From the NCBI GenBank assembly GCA_024509875.1, contig JAMPIV010019879.1, positions 102,001 to 166,000 of the forward strand: 64,000 nucleotides of DNA, written 5' to 3'. The notes beneath the pieces were generated by a model. It did not search any database. It saw only the letters and a list, made by a program, of their open reading frames with translations, and was not told the origin of the DNA. The position numbers were made by a program, and so were the translations under genes. The DNA is from Oreohelix idahoensis. Taxonomy: Eukaryota > Mollusca > Gastropoda > Stylommatophora > Oreohelicidae. Shown in pieces: positions 1 to 12,640 of this stretch; position 1 is the first letter of the stretch; every line of letters begins with the position of its first letter.

Positions 1-190
1 AAAGAGCTTCTAATACTGCAACAGTTGTTACGGCACTTGACCTTCTGAATCTTCTAAATTGATTTAACCGGCACTTGACCTTCTGAACCCGCAACAGTAC
101 CCCTGAGACCGGAACAGTTGTTACGGCACTTGTCCTTCTTTTCACCAGATCAGGAAATCCATTCGCTCGGTACTTGTCCTTCTAATTTTA
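1..190. repeat. Short degenerate direct repeats
   Basis: The phrase CGGCACTTGACCTTCTGAA and close variants (GGCACTTGTCCTTCT, GGTACTTGTCCTTCT) recur four times at uneven spacing of roughly 40-55 bases. This looks like the decayed edge of a minisatellite that may continue left of the window. No reading frame is conserved across the copies. Confidence 0.55.
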
Positions 191-1821
191 CATAAACTTC
201 AATATTGCCGAGCAGCGCCGGGTAGTTTCAAAATCAGCAACTGTCAGAAAATCCGGATACTTTCAATAAAATTTCTTGTAAGGTGGTAGTTGATGCTGTA
301 GTTGTATCTAGTATGATGATGATGTCTGGGTTTGCTGACCCCCTTGATAGCTGGAATCAGAGTAAACCAACCTATGGCCACCAAAAATGATATGGTGCGC
401 CAAAATATCAGATGATAGAACCAGCTCTGGCCACCAAAAATGATAAGAGTGGATTTGCGCTGAAGTGGTAACTTGCCACCCTTATCGACACCTGGTATTA
501 AAGTGCAAGATGTAGGTGTCTTCTCTGATTTAAGATGTTGCTGTGTATGTGGTAGTGGAACAGTTCACAGGGTTATCACACAGGCAACATGACGTGTAGA
601 GTCATAGAAAGGGTAACTTCGTTGTATAAGTTTCTTCCATTTATTGCACGCCACAAAACAGTCATGATACTTATGACATCAACATAGTTAACGAGTTCAG
701 CAAGATGATATGGCACATTGAAAACAATTTCTGTAGTCAGCAATGACAGCTGTTGTATATATGCGTCATAAGACATCACAGTTCAATAGATTCAGAAATT
801 CATAAATCATAGAGTTCTAGTTCGTGAAGCTGTATAAATAATAATAATAATTTCTGCAACAGTGTCAACTGCAGGTTATCACTGTTCATAGACAATAATA
901 ATAATATTCCCTTCCTGATGCTAGCAGATCAGATGTATACAATCAGTCCGTTTACTGTCTGCACGTGAATAGCATACATGGGCTACAGGTCAGCTCGACC
1001 TTTATAATGTTCCTAAGTCTAACCATCTGACTTGGACGTGATCTCTGATATAACGAATCCTGGAACACAGACAATAGTCTTGTTGGTCTAGAGCGACCCA
1101 TATATATTTAACTAGTTCAGGTATAAAGATACCGGTGACTTAATCCTAGTCAAAGTACCTCTCCATTTTGCATCACACAGGCGAGCAAATAGGCGACAAA
1201 ATGACGAACCTCTAGATGATAGCATAAAGTTCGATACAAGAGGAATTACCTTATTTCGGAAAATCAACCATGAACATATGCCTCCAGGCAGGCTTGAATA
1301 ATACGGGAAATAGTCTAGTTAGCTAACTAACTCACAAAGACACTGTATTTCCCTCAGAGAATCACAAGACGCAGCTGCGTCTGCTCGCTTCTTAAACCAT
1401 TTCTCAACTCCCGAACTGGGCGGAACACACAGAACGAACTCCCAGTTTTTGACATGCGCAGAACGACAATCTCTGAGTTGCCGTTCACAATAAGACGATT
1501 TCTAAGAACATTCGAGATAAAAGTCTTACACAGTCGCGCCTTTTATGGTCATGAAAAGAAGCGTTAAGAAAGGTTTCAGACATCTACCATAGTTGACTGA
1601 TACTACCAAATAAGGAGATGTGGTCACGCTTCGTTCAAGAAATTATAGACCGAACGTGTCTCTATACAAGAGAAGGCAACTCCTAAAAAATTGTAGTCTC
1701 GATAACTCGGATTATGTCCCTTTGACCATAGAAAACATAATACACACTTCAGTCAAAAAAATGATCATACATATGAAAAATGTTTATACAAACGAAAAAT
1801 AATAATGATCCGTGCGTAACA
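191..1821. other. No gene seen
   Basis: AT-rich unassigned sequence. The only pattern I noticed is GGCCACCAAAAATGATA occurring twice about 53 bases apart near 375 and 428. Open frames are short, lack recognisable motifs and are no longer than expected by chance. Confidence 0.5.
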
Positions 1822-2108
1822 GTAACATTACAGGAAAGCTTCATGGTGAAACATTACAGGAAAGCTACATGGGATAACATTACAGGAAAGCTGCATGGGG
1901 TAACATTACAGGAAAGCTACATGGGATAACATTACAGGAAAGCTGCATGGGGTAACATTACAGGAAAGCTGCATGGAATAACATTACAAGAAAGCTATAT
2001 GGGGTAACATTACAGGAAAGTTGTATGGGGTAACATTACAGGAAAGCTGTATGGCGTAACATTGCAGGAAAGCTGTATGATGAAACATTACAGGAAAGCT
2101 GCATGGGG
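1822..2108. repeat. 24-26 bp minisatellite, array 1
   Basis: About eleven tandem copies of a unit close to GTAACATTACAGGAAAGCTG plus CATGG. Variation is concentrated at the purine after ACATT and in the GCATG/GTATG segment. The array stops exactly where a family-3 LTR-like element begins. The same unit returns in the same orientation at 4431-4878, so the two arrays are one family. Short frames across the array are repeat translations, not genes. Confidence 0.9.
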
Positions 2109-2421
2109 TGTGACGGTATTGCCTCCCCTGCTTTGCAGTAGTGGTCCAACAGTGGCCAAAACTCAAGAGTATCTATTATAGCCTTCAATGGAGTCTATCT
2201 TTACACAAGATTATTCTTGGCAGAAATGTCGATAGAAGAGTAGTAAAGCTTCTATCACATGGGAGTTTTCATAAGATATTCAGATAAGCTAAAACAATGC
2301 TGGCTGTCGCTAAGCACGTTAATTCTACAATCTGCAGACTCTTTTATGAAGAATTTAGCAATGGTTGTTCTAGCTCGTTAAGCCCCCATCGCTGAGTTAA
2401 TCAGTGGAATTTATTATTACA

Positions 2422-2507
<86 letters not shown>

Positions 2508-4125
2508 CTCTGTTTAAAGTGTGTGTTTAGTAACTTTGATTGAGACAAACATGTAGTACATTTAAAATATTAAATCGAAGTTACATTTGTAACATTATAA
2601 ATAACAAAATTTAATAATCACTTTAGGTTTAACAGTTTGAAAATAATTTGAGTAGTTATGGCTAAAGAAAGCTATCATCCTCGTATTTTGGGATTGCGAA
2701 AAGGGTTAAGAAGTTCAGGAGGCAGCATATGTTTGAACTTAGCTGTCAATGACAGTTCTGCCTTTTCACGCTGATCACTCGTCTCTTGTCAAGGTTGTCG
2801 GGTGTAGCTCGTCTCCAAGAAACTTCAAGGAAAGTCTACACAGTGCGTCCTTTGTCTTAAAGCGTAGGCCACTGATCCCGTCTTGTTCCAGAAATAGTAC
2901 GTTTTGCTGGTACCACCAATAACTGTGATAGAGGAATAGAAAATAACTCTCTTCTGAGTATGGCGTTCTCTGACACATAGTTATGTGTCTCTCCCCCCCC
3001 CCCCCTCTTCTATTTCCCCATCCCACTTAACTCAGAGTTTACCCTCGATGAGAATTAAATTTAATCCCTCTGGATAAAACTTCCTTTACATTTAAACTGA
3101 ATAGCTTTAGCTTTACATTACATTTAAATGAAAAGGCTAAACGTACAGATATAATGTGTTTTACATTTACATCTCCACTGTTTGAAAAGTGTTCACAATA
3201 TAAATTCATTCGTGTTTCATTTACATTTACAATCATTCTATACGCTGAAGTTGCCAGCCAATAGCGAGCTTCACACAATAAAATTCACATGGTAATATAT
3301 ACATATATATGTTAGTTCACATGGTAGTAATAAAATATGAAATGTAAATCCCAACTTACGCCAATCCTGGCTACAGACGTGTCGCACAGATGAATCGAAG
3401 AGACGAATCGTTCTCTTACAACACGTGTCTGGGATTTCTTTTAATTTTACAATAGATTGCCCCTTCTGACTCCGTGTTTCTTCAGGTTTTCCTAGTTCCG
3501 GTGTTCTTTATTAAATGTAGAGATTTCCTGTGCATTTGTAAGTCTTATCTGGTTCTCCAATAAAAGGTCCGGTTAACAAATAGGAATTATGAATCTAGTT
3601 CTTCCTCTGGCAAAGGTCTGATGTTGTCTTGGCGAGCGTGCAAATCACAGACAAATAAAACTGTGAAATGTCAGCCTATATTCCCTCCAATGATGTTATG
3701 AATCTAATCAGAAAGATCCAATCATTTCAAATCATGAAGGTTAGGCTGTGATATTTCAAAATAGTCGCACATGAAATAAGGTGCGTGCCTGCAATGGTCA
3801 CGTATTACCATATATGGACATCTGATGCCTTGCATACACTCTCACCAACACATTTGTAGACTCATATTGTCTAAAATGTAATAAATCCATGATTACTTTT
3901 TAACCAAGGACCGGAAGCGATTATATCACATTTGTCTGCCCACCTGTGTCACACAGACGGTAATGTCGTTATCTGTCGTATGAAGGATGACCTGGAAGCG
4001 CTTATGTTCCGCCTCGTGCACGGGTTATCATGTGTTTCGCCAGACAAACAAATCTGGTTCTACTCAACACTCCTTGGGTAAACACGCCTCGTCGCTTTAA
4101 AAGGTGGTCAGACCGATATTGTGAT
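2109..4125. mobile_element. LTR-like element, family 3, copy 1
   Basis: This 2.0 kb block matches, in reverse complement, most of the block at 28952-31829. The shared track begins with a segment reading ACAGTGGCCAAAACTC near 2150, passes a CCACTGATCCCG / TGGTACCACCAA region near 2870-2920 and a CAACTTACGCCAAT segment near 3352, and ends with a CGGAAGCGATTATATCA segment near 3912. The left end reads TGTGACGG, matching the inverted CGTGACA terminus of copy 2. The right end is less certain (GTGATA instead of GTGACA) and I see no target duplication. No protein domain is visible, as expected for an LTR. A (TA)n tract at 2424-2505 is absent from copy 2. Confidence 0.65.
2424..2505. repeat. (TA)n microsatellite
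   Basis: About 80 bases of near-pure TA with one TG interruption. It lies inside the family-3 element at a point where the inverted copy has only a short AT-rich stretch, so it expanded after the copies separated. Confidence 0.95.
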
Positions 4126-4430
4126 AAAATACAGTCGCTGACCGTCTAATAACCTGGCGTAACTTAACACGTCTTCGTGAAGCGTGAATGCGACACACTA
4201 AGATAAGAATTACTCCCGTAGCAAATACTACCATAGGGGAATGGCGTGTTAGAGACTTCACCATGCTATGTCCAGCATAGAGCTAAATAGTGAAAATACA
4301 AATGAAAAGGCATGATTTATGCCAAATAAAAGCGACGAGTGAGAAAACTGAAGAAAAAGAAAGGATACTGCCAGAGGGCTGAAGGTGTGAGAGATCACTC
4401 AAAAGAGCATGTTCAGACGTTTTGTCACAT
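4126..4430. other. No gene seen
   Basis: Spacer between the family-3 element and the second minisatellite array. It shows no repeat structure or coding motif that I can recognise. Confidence 0.5.
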
Positions 4431-4878
4431 GGGGTAACATTGCAGGAAAGCTGCATCAAAACATTACAGGAAAGCTGTATGGTGTAACATTGCAGGAAAG
4501 CTGTATGATGTAACATTGCAGGAAAGCTGTATGATGTAACATTGCAGGAAAGCTGTATGGTGTAACATTGCAGGATGCAGGAAAGCTGCATCAACACATT
4601 ACAGGAAAGCTGTATGGTGTAACATTGCAGGAAAGCTGTATGGTGTAACATTGCAGGAAAGCTGCATCAACACATTACAGGAAAGCTGCATCAACACATT
4701 ACAGGAAAGCTGTATGGTGTAACATTGCAGGAAAGCTGCATCAACACATTACAGGAAAGCTGTATGGTGTAACATTGCAGGAAAGCTGCATCAACACATT
4801 ACAGGAAAGCTGTATGGTGTAACATTGCAGGAAAGCTGTATGGTGTAACATTGCAGGAAAGCTGCATCAAAACATTAC
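4431..4878. repeat. 24-26 bp minisatellite, array 2, dimeric
   Basis: About seventeen copies of the array-1 unit in the same orientation. From roughly 4570 onward two variants alternate: a 26 bp form containing GTATGGTGTAACATTGCAGG and a 24 bp form containing GCATCAACACATTACAGG. Together they give a 50 bp higher-order unit that recurs several times. The long minus-strand frames here are translations of the repeat. Confidence 0.92.
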
Positions 4879-7800
4879 AAGTACTATTTGTAGTAATGAT
4901 TTCTGTAGCAACTTGTTTTACATGATGAGGTTGCCAACCCCTTGCACAACCTGATGTAAGCAACCTCGTACGACATGCCTGAAGGAGCAATAATCCTGTT
5001 TGTCTTTGTCGTCCCAGAAACCCCCTGACAGCGGGGCTGGACAACTGAGTAGAAATTTGAAACTGGTATACAGTCTAGCAAAATTCCAAATGCGAAGATT
5101 TTCTGCTGGTGAAAATTCAAATCGTTTAATCGTGCATCTTCTGCTTCAAGTGTCATACCAACTGACTGGCGTATGCGATCAAGTCTGTCAACAACTCCCT
5201 GTCCCTTGCACTGTTTAAAAATTCTCTTGTTAACTTTTTTTCAATGGTATGATGTTCAAGAGTCAATTATCTTCTTTCGTTTTCGTCCTGTATCTCTTAT
5301 TTCATCAATTGTCTCTGCTATCATAATTATTTTGCTGCAATGTCGTTTATTTGTGACCATTCGTTTATTAAGCGCTTAACTTAAAATTGAAAAAAAGTAA
5401 AATTATTCTGTAAAAACACATTACAGTTGCCTTCAAGGAATCTTTTTGCTTATTGATTTTTGTAGTGTTTAGTTCAGAAAGGCTCCGTGTACATAGTAAC
5501 TTTTCGTCTCACTCTACTTTTTAATGTAACGGAAACATAGCCAACAGACGTTGATGGATCTTGCGTGCTGCGAACGCTGTTATAGTCTCTTTCCCGTGTG
5601 CGAGTCTTGCTCAAGGCTGTCAAGCTTCAGATCTCACGTAGACAACATCTATTTTAATCGTTTATGATTAGTGTTATAACATAACATAACATAACAATTG
5701 TCCATAATTACTTTCCGTATCGTTAACCACTGCTGCAGGAGCATGTGAATACTTGATACAGTATTCCTGCAACGGGAACAACCTCAGTGGTAGCTCTATG
5801 CTCCATAAGAAGCGCAAATGAAAATGACGATCATGATAACAGGATCAGTTCTAATTAATACTCAACAACTCTCATCCTTACTTACATTGCGTTTATTAAC
5901 TCGTAAAAATAACATATTTTTCCTCTGTGCCTTTAAAAAATTCCTAAGCGGCAACCATGTATTACCATTACCCTACATCCTTTCTTTATAATCTCATGGA
6001 TCTTCTCGGTTGAAAACTAGATTAGTAGACACACGCCGCCATGTTACCCAGGTGGCTATCGATAAATCATCAAGTTTTTAATCAGACGTTATTACTTTTG
6101 AATAAGCGCTAAACAGGGTTTGTGTTTTGGTTAAAGTGAGCGTTAGAGGCTATTTGTAATTAGTCGAAACCGGTACGACGGACGTATCGATATCCACGTG
6201 GCCAACATGGTGGTCTGTGTCTACTTTTCTGAAGGTCTTCGGTCAGGTTTATATTTATGAACACTGTCTGCTAAATATCTGCTTCAGTGGTAGAACTAAC
6301 AGGAGGAGACAATGCATGTGTCCTGGGCGGCAAAAGTGCAGGTGATGGCAGAATGATCATTAAAATATATTTTAACACCATAAAGAAGGCAATAAGGACG
6401 ACTGCAGTAAGAATATGGCAGACCGATCGGTCAACGAAAATAAATAGATTAAATCTTGCTAGCACAAAGAAATTACTTACGTTACTACCGTCAGGTTTTT
6501 GTCAGGGACAAACCAACAGAAGCGGTAAAAAAGTGACAAATAATCTAAATGTATAACAATTACTAAAAGACTACGAACCGAGAATGGAGATCGCCGTTGA
6601 CACCCAGGATAAAACCTAGAACCCATTGAGAAAATAGTTTAATACCATAATAAGCAAACTAACTATTTTTTAAAAATCATGCTCACATGCCACCAGCTTA
6701 AAAAAATTCATTTAAATAATTCAGCTTTTTTTCTGCCATTGTTCTCATCAAGGTAAGAGGTCATGTTTATATAAATAACAGTACTAGCAGTAATAATACT
6801 GGTGTCCGAAAACTAGGGCAAAAAAATACCAATGCAAATTAAGTAGAGATGATCTTATGAGTCACCTCTCTCCTACCCGCAATTTATAAAGTTACGCCAC
6901 TGATTTTCATTCCGGTCTCTTATAGAACTCTTCAAGACGTGTGCTCATATTTTGTCCTCTCTGATGTCTCATGGTACAATGTGTTTCTCGTATTTCCATA
7001 TATCGACAATCTTCCAGTCTGGTCACAGTTTCTAGGATTCTTTCTTCGTTAAATCTTGACTGTCATGATGTTGTCCCTGCTCCCGGTAGAGCATAGGGGC
7101 TTCACTGCATTTCCCCGAGGCATTTGGTCTTTTGCAAGTTTTCACTAAAATATAGGAGAGAGAAGGAAAATCATAACCATGTGTCGCGAGTATGGAAATA
7201 GAGAATGTCTGAGTTTAGACAGAATCTGCATGAGTAATGTGAAAATAGAGAAAATTAAAGTTACTAATGTACTAATGAAAAAATGGAAGAGATAAGACTT
7301 CTGGAGAGAAGAAAGATATAATCAAATATCTTAGGTCTACTTCCCAGCCATACTCGGACTCAGTTTAAGATGTCATACTCTCGTCCGTCCACTAACGCTA
7401 AATAGAATAATCTACTACTGTAAGGACTACAACAGCAAACATTAAGTGACAGTTAGAATACAAAGAATTCTGACCGCTTAGTACAAATAAGTATATTTAT
7501 TAAAGAAACCACCACATTAAACCGAAAAAAATAAGTAATGCCTTCACTAGCTTTGAAGGGCTAGTGAATGTATCAATATCACAACCACAGAAAAATAACA
7601 CAAGACTTCATTCACTCTCTCAGGCAAAACATCTCACTCCAAACCACCAACACGTGTACATTTTCTCACTACTCATGTTATCTAGCTAACAGGGGGCCCC
7701 CAATCTTCAGTGATGAAAACGGCCTCTCCAGTCTTGAGCAAAATATTCCTGGTATGTAAGTAATCCACAACTAGGAAAAACCTAACACAGTTCCTCCGAA

Positions 7801-8097
7801 TTTTGATATTCAAATGACGGGGAGATAAACTCCCTCTGGAACAGCTTCTACATAAATCCTAGCATTCACAATTTCCCGTGGCTGTAGGCCACACTAGCAG
7901 ATGGAGGAGATTAAAACGAGTGCAGAAATACTTGCACCCACTGATCCAAATCTACCCAATTGACGAGAACTTATGCTGGCGAGCGAATATCCGGTAGGCG
8001 CGATGGGGCACCTCTTATACTATATGATGAAGACTTGAACTATAAAAACAGATGACGAGTACTGGCAACTGACTACTCCTCTCGGTCGTTATGTCAG
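4879..8097. other. No gene seen
   Basis: About 3.2 kb of AT-rich sequence with only short open frames on both strands and no motif of a known protein family. There is a small (ATAAC)n run near 5678-5695. Old, unrecognisable transposon sequence or an intron would both look like this. Confidence 0.45.
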
Positions 8098-8420
8098 TAT
8101 ACTCAGAGGTAACCGGCTATCAATGGGTCGGACAGTGTTGCGGAAATGTACTGGGTGGCAAAGGCAACCGCCCGTAGGTTTTGAGATGATGGTTAACTGG
8201 CGGCAACAAAAGCTGTAGGTAAATAATCCAGGACTCAAGGTTACTGCTTACGTGTAGGTAATGAAATCGATGTTTAGTGGCATACTCGAAGTTAACTGGC
8301 TGTTAATGGGTCGGACAGTGTTGCCGAAAATGACTGGATGGCAAAGGCGACAGCCCATATGTGCTGGAGCGATAGACACTTTCAACAATAGGTTGTGGTT
8401 AAGTAATCCACCCACCAGCC
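8098..8420. repeat. Imperfect tandem duplication, ~183 bp period
   Basis: The segment starting at 8101 (TAACCGGCTATCAATGGGTC) returns near 8290 as TTAACTGGCTGTTAATGGGT, followed in both cases by CGGACAGTGTTG and by a GGCAAAGGC-AC(A/C)GCCC segment. The second copy has diverged by scattered substitutions. Opposed open frames over the second copy are probably accidental. Confidence 0.7.
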
Positions 8421-9787
8421 TTATAACTGAAACCTGGCAGTATGACGTAGACTGCTTGGTAATATTTATTATCTGGAAATTGTAATTCCCTGACAGCAGC
8501 AAATCACATCAGGAAGCACAAAACAAATGTGCTGACCAAGGCTCTGAAAATATATAGCAATTCAAAAATCTCGTTAACCACTGTAACAGCGAGCCTCTTG
8601 TTGTTCACAAAACAACTTCCAACTCTCATTCACTCTCTCTCTCTCGTTCGTTCGTTCTCTCTCTCTCTCACCAAATCAAAACAAACCTTTCCCTCATTCG
8701 CGCTCGTCGCGTTAGTTAGCCTAAAAATTCACACAGGTAAATCCAGCCACGGGTTCGCTTGACCTGCGCGTCTGCTCGCACAAGGCTCAATGCGACCCAC
8801 AGCAAAAATATTTGCACACACACACACACGCCTGGTCTCAAACACTCTAGTAAAAAGTGCTCACGCTGTAAAGTTACCACACTGACCGAGTTACCCAAAT
8901 AGTGTTGAGCGTATACTCTTTACAGCAATATTCTACACGCAAAGAAGTGGGAAATAAAAATTGGTAAAAATTAAGTTTACACCGGCTTACTCTTTCTGTT
9001 TTAAGAAAACCCCGTGCCTAGCTAACACTTAATGATTATGGATGGTGGCTCACTTAATAAAATTCAGAGCATCCCGGTCACGAAAAAACTTACCTTCAGG
9101 AAACAAAGAATCTATATATATTTAACATAACTTTAAAGCAACACGGGATCTCTATTCTATTAGATTAAGCTAACATCCCACTGAATTAAATATGTAAATG
9201 ACTTACCGAGTAAAGAATGAATTCCTGCACTAACAACTGTTATTAGCCCTGCGCAGAAGTATCACTCTTCTTAGTGGTAGAATTCCTCTTGAGACAGTGG
9301 TACTGAGTGATTGAGACCTCTTGCTTAAATAGCAAGATAGTGTCTGCAGGTGGCTTTTGCACGTGCACTAGATGAACAAATTCAGACGTAAGACCTAGGG
9401 GAGAAATTCATCTGGCGACTTAAGATACAGGAAAAGGACGTAATCTGCCGCAACGCTGGCGGTTCTACGAGGTACCGGTGTTCGCGGGACGAGGCGAGGG
9501 CGGAACAACTAAAAGGGTAGACGTTTTCCCCGTGTCCACGGATTCCCTGTAACTCAAAGAAACAGGGAAATAGCCGTTCTCTACAAGAAAGGTAGAATAA
9601 AAGGACCTACAGCTAGATACCGCTGTCCACGTGAAAAGGGGTGGAATTAGCCAGTCCAGCGTAAGATTGACATGACCAATGTCAGAGATACGCTATTAGG
9701 AGTTATAAGACAGAAAAGTGGGCGTAGAAAAATTATGAACAAGACAGGGCAGACCACTCGGCTAAAAGTGACAGACATTTCAACCAA
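8421..9787. other. No gene seen
   Basis: Low-complexity CT-rich stretch near 8633-8672 and a short (CA)n at 8814-8830; otherwise no recognisable gene or repeat. Confidence 0.45.
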
Positions 9788-10945
9788 ATGATGACAGCAT
9801 GGACTGAAGAATATCTTATCAAGTTGCCAACAAAAAGTGATTTACAAGTGATCAGAAGGAAATTTTGTCAATTTGCCATAGAAATGTGATTTACAAGTGA
9901 GGGGAAGAATATTTTGTCAAGTTGCCAAAGAAAGGGGATTTACAAGTGAGCAGAAGGATATTTTGTCAAGTTGTCAAAGAAAGGTCATTTACAAGTGAGC
10001 GGAAGGATATTTTGTCAAGCTGCCAAAGAAAGGTGATTTACAAGTGAGCGGAAGGATATTTTGTCAAGTTTTCAAAGAAATGTCATTTACAAGTGAGCGG
10101 AAGGATATTTTGTCAAGCTGCCAAAGAAAGGTGATTTACAAGTGAGCAGAAGAATATTTTGTCAAGTTGCCCAAAAAAGGTGATTTACTAGAGAGCGGAA
10201 GGATATTTTGTCATTTTGCCAAAGAAATGGCATTTATAAGTGAGCGGAAGGATATTTTGTCAAGTTGCCAAAACAAGGTGATTTACAAGTGAGCGGAAGG
10301 ATATTTTGTCATTTTGCCAAAGAAATGGCATTTATAAGTGAGCGGAAGGATATTTTGTCAAGTTATTTCATAAAAGTGATTTACAAGTGATCAGAAGGAT
10401 ATTTTGTCAAGTTGCCAAAGAAAGGTGATTTACAAGTGAGCGGAAGGATATTTTGTCAAGTTGCCAAAGAAAGGTGATTTACAAGTGAGTGGAATGATAT
10501 TTGGTCAAGTTGCCAAAGAAAGGTGATTTACAAATGAGCGGAAGGATATTTTCTTAAATTGCCAAAGAAAGGTGATTTACAAGTGAGCAGAAGGATATTT
10601 TGTCAAAAAAGGTGATTTACAAGTGAACGGAAGGATATTTTGTCAAGTTGCCAAAGAAAGGTGATTTACAAGTGAGCGGAATGATATTTGGTCAAGTTGC
10701 CAAAGAAAGGTGATTTACAAATGAGCGGAAGGATATTTTGTTAAATTGCCAAAGAAAGGTGATTTACAAGCGAGCAGAAGAATATTTTGTCAAGTTGTCA
10801 AAAAAGGTGATTTACAAGTGAGTGGAAGGATATTTGGTCAAGTTGCCAAAGAAAGGTGATTTACAAGTGAGTGGAAGGATATTTTGTCAAATTGCCAAAA
10901 AAAGGTGATTTACAAGTGAGCAGAAGGATATTTTGTCAAGTTGCG
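9788..10945 (+). repeat. 49 bp minisatellite derived from LINE RT sequence
   Basis: About 23 tandem copies of a 49 bp unit of the form GAAGGATATTTTGTCAAGTT followed by GCCAAAGAAAGGTGATTTAC and AAGTGAGCG. The unit aligns base by base with the RT gene of the LINE at the right end of the window (about 63294-63342: GAAGAATATCTGGTTAAGTT, then GCCTAAGAAGGGAAATTTAC, AAGAGTGCA). The first unit still reads WTEEYLIKLP and the last unit runs directly into RT sequence in the correct homology register. The period is not a multiple of three, so the array cannot encode a repeated peptide in one frame. Confidence 0.92.
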
Positions 10946-11640
10946 AAGGAAGGAAAATTTGCAAGAGTGAACAGAGGAATATCGTTTTACTATCAGTGTC
11001 AGGGAGAATATTGAACACGATCATCACTGGCAGATTAAAAGAGACCGTAAATAGACTACTGAGAGATGAACAGGCAGGTTTTCAACAAAACAGATCCTGT
11101 ACAGACCAGATGGCTATACTGTGCATAACAGCTGAACACAACCTGTAACTGAACAAAATTTACACCGGATTCGTGGACTATGAAAAAGCATTTGACATTT
11201 CAGCCAAATAATCACTGTAGAAACCAATGAGGCATTATTGATTTCCCCTGAAGATCATTCACTTAATACAGAAAACATATGAAGATATGAAATACAAAGT
11301 TCTTTATGAATGACAACTTACACAACCATTTAAAATAAGACTTGGTGTGCGGTAGGGATGCCTATTGAAACTATTTCTCTTCTTACTGCCTATAGAATGT
11401 GTTATGAAACAACGACACCAGATAACAGGATGGAATACAGTGGACTCGGACTGAACAACCTGACGATCTAGAATTTTGAAGCAACTGCAGCGTAAGGTGT
11501 TTTAAGGTGTGATGATAGTGTTGGAGAAGGAATAGAATAATATTGCTCTCCAGAATGTGTGAGGTCCCAGTGACAGAGAAGTACACTGGTATCACTCAAT
11601 AGTCACGGCTGTGAAAGTATCTGGAACTGAAATAGAACAG
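10934..11640 (+). pseudogene. APE-type LINE reverse transcriptase relic
   Basis: The translation from 10934 contains RNIVLLSVSGRILNTII, RDEQAGFQQNRSCTDQM and, in continuing sequence, GFVDYEKAFD and a damaged R-GVRQGC-like segment. These correspond to RT fingers and palm motifs seen in better shape at 63341-63780. Several stops and frameshifts are present after about 11147. The FADD catalytic box is not recoverable. It is a dead fragment of the same LINE family as the element at 59.05-64 kb. Its upstream part has been replaced by the minisatellite described separately. Homology fades between 11550 and 11650. Confidence 0.8.
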
Positions 11641-11839
11641 TCAGACCTTACTGTGCCACTCCGCTGTGTGACTAATAGTGCTAAAAATTCAACAAACTCA
11701 ACTTCAACTTTAGTGAATGAATAAAGCTGTTTAATACAATTAATATACCCTCTTTATTTACTTCTATCTAAATCTTGTAATGAATGGTGAGTGTTGGAAG
11801 ATGGTGTAAATGGAGAAGTATATTTACAGCTGATGATTT

Positions 11840-11978
<139 letters not shown>

Positions 11979-12635
11979 CTTAATAAAACAATATTGGATT
12001 TTCCAATTGAATTCTTTAACTAAAGTCTTCCACCAGTTTTCTGGCACTAGTCTTTAACTATCCTAGAAATTTACTGAACGTTATTCGTCATCGACAAAAT
12101 GTTTCTTTTGACTGCTCCCATAGATCACTGGAATGAGTCTTGTATTTCTCATCTTTTTGAACAATTCTAGTGACACACTTCTCTCTTGTTGAAAGTCTGG
12201 TCCGTTAGCCCACCCAATGACTGAGGGGGACTAAAGGTCTGTAAAGCTTCAACCACTGTGCTCCTTTGAAGTTATAGGCAGCGGGATTGAATAACTTAGG
12301 ACTTCAGCTCGAAGACTCAAATATGAACCCTTTAGAATCTATGTAAGCTCAGTGTAGGACTGATTTGTAGTGAAGTATGTCTGCACTGCATTCAGATAGG
12401 ACAGTATTAGTCTCTCACTCTAACGGTTTGGTGTGTGTGTTTTTAAACCTGCTTCTTTATATAGTGGAAACGCGGCAGTATCGGAGAGCTTACTCGATTT
12501 GGCACATTTTGTCCTCAAGAATCCATCCTTCTGAGTGACTATGTGCATGTATCCTACCGATTTTTCCTCCACACCACTAAACACCTCTATCTGTTCCTTT
12601 CTTATACTCCTACTTTTGGAAGGGCAGAATGTTAG
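11979..12635. other. Unassigned; possible interrupted frame
   Basis: No firm gene. A minus-strand frame from about 12640 down to 12420 has mixed, protein-like composition (for example VGYMHIVTQKDGF) and is cut by the LTR insertion at 12641. On the other side of the inserted element the sequence continues with AATAAAG and a (CGTT)n run, which resembles a retroposon tail. I cannot assign it to a family. Confidence 0.3.
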
Positions 12636-12640
12636 ACGGG
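12636..12640. repeat. Target site duplication ACGGG (left)
   Basis: ACGGG here is repeated exactly at 21650-21654, immediately outside the other LTR. Five-base duplications are normal for Ty3/gypsy integration. Together with the TG...CA LTR ends this fixes the element boundaries to the base. Confidence 0.93.

Noticed and set aside
1822..2108. CRISPR-like array
   Set aside because: Units are directly adjacent with no unique spacers, and the genome is animal.
4283..5044. Minus-strand frames with repeated Cys/His-containing peptide units (HTAFLQCYTIQLSCNV)
   Set aside because: The peptide repeat mirrors the 24-26 bp DNA minisatellite. Frame changes between 24 and 26 bp units, and there is no start context or conserved residues beyond the repeat.
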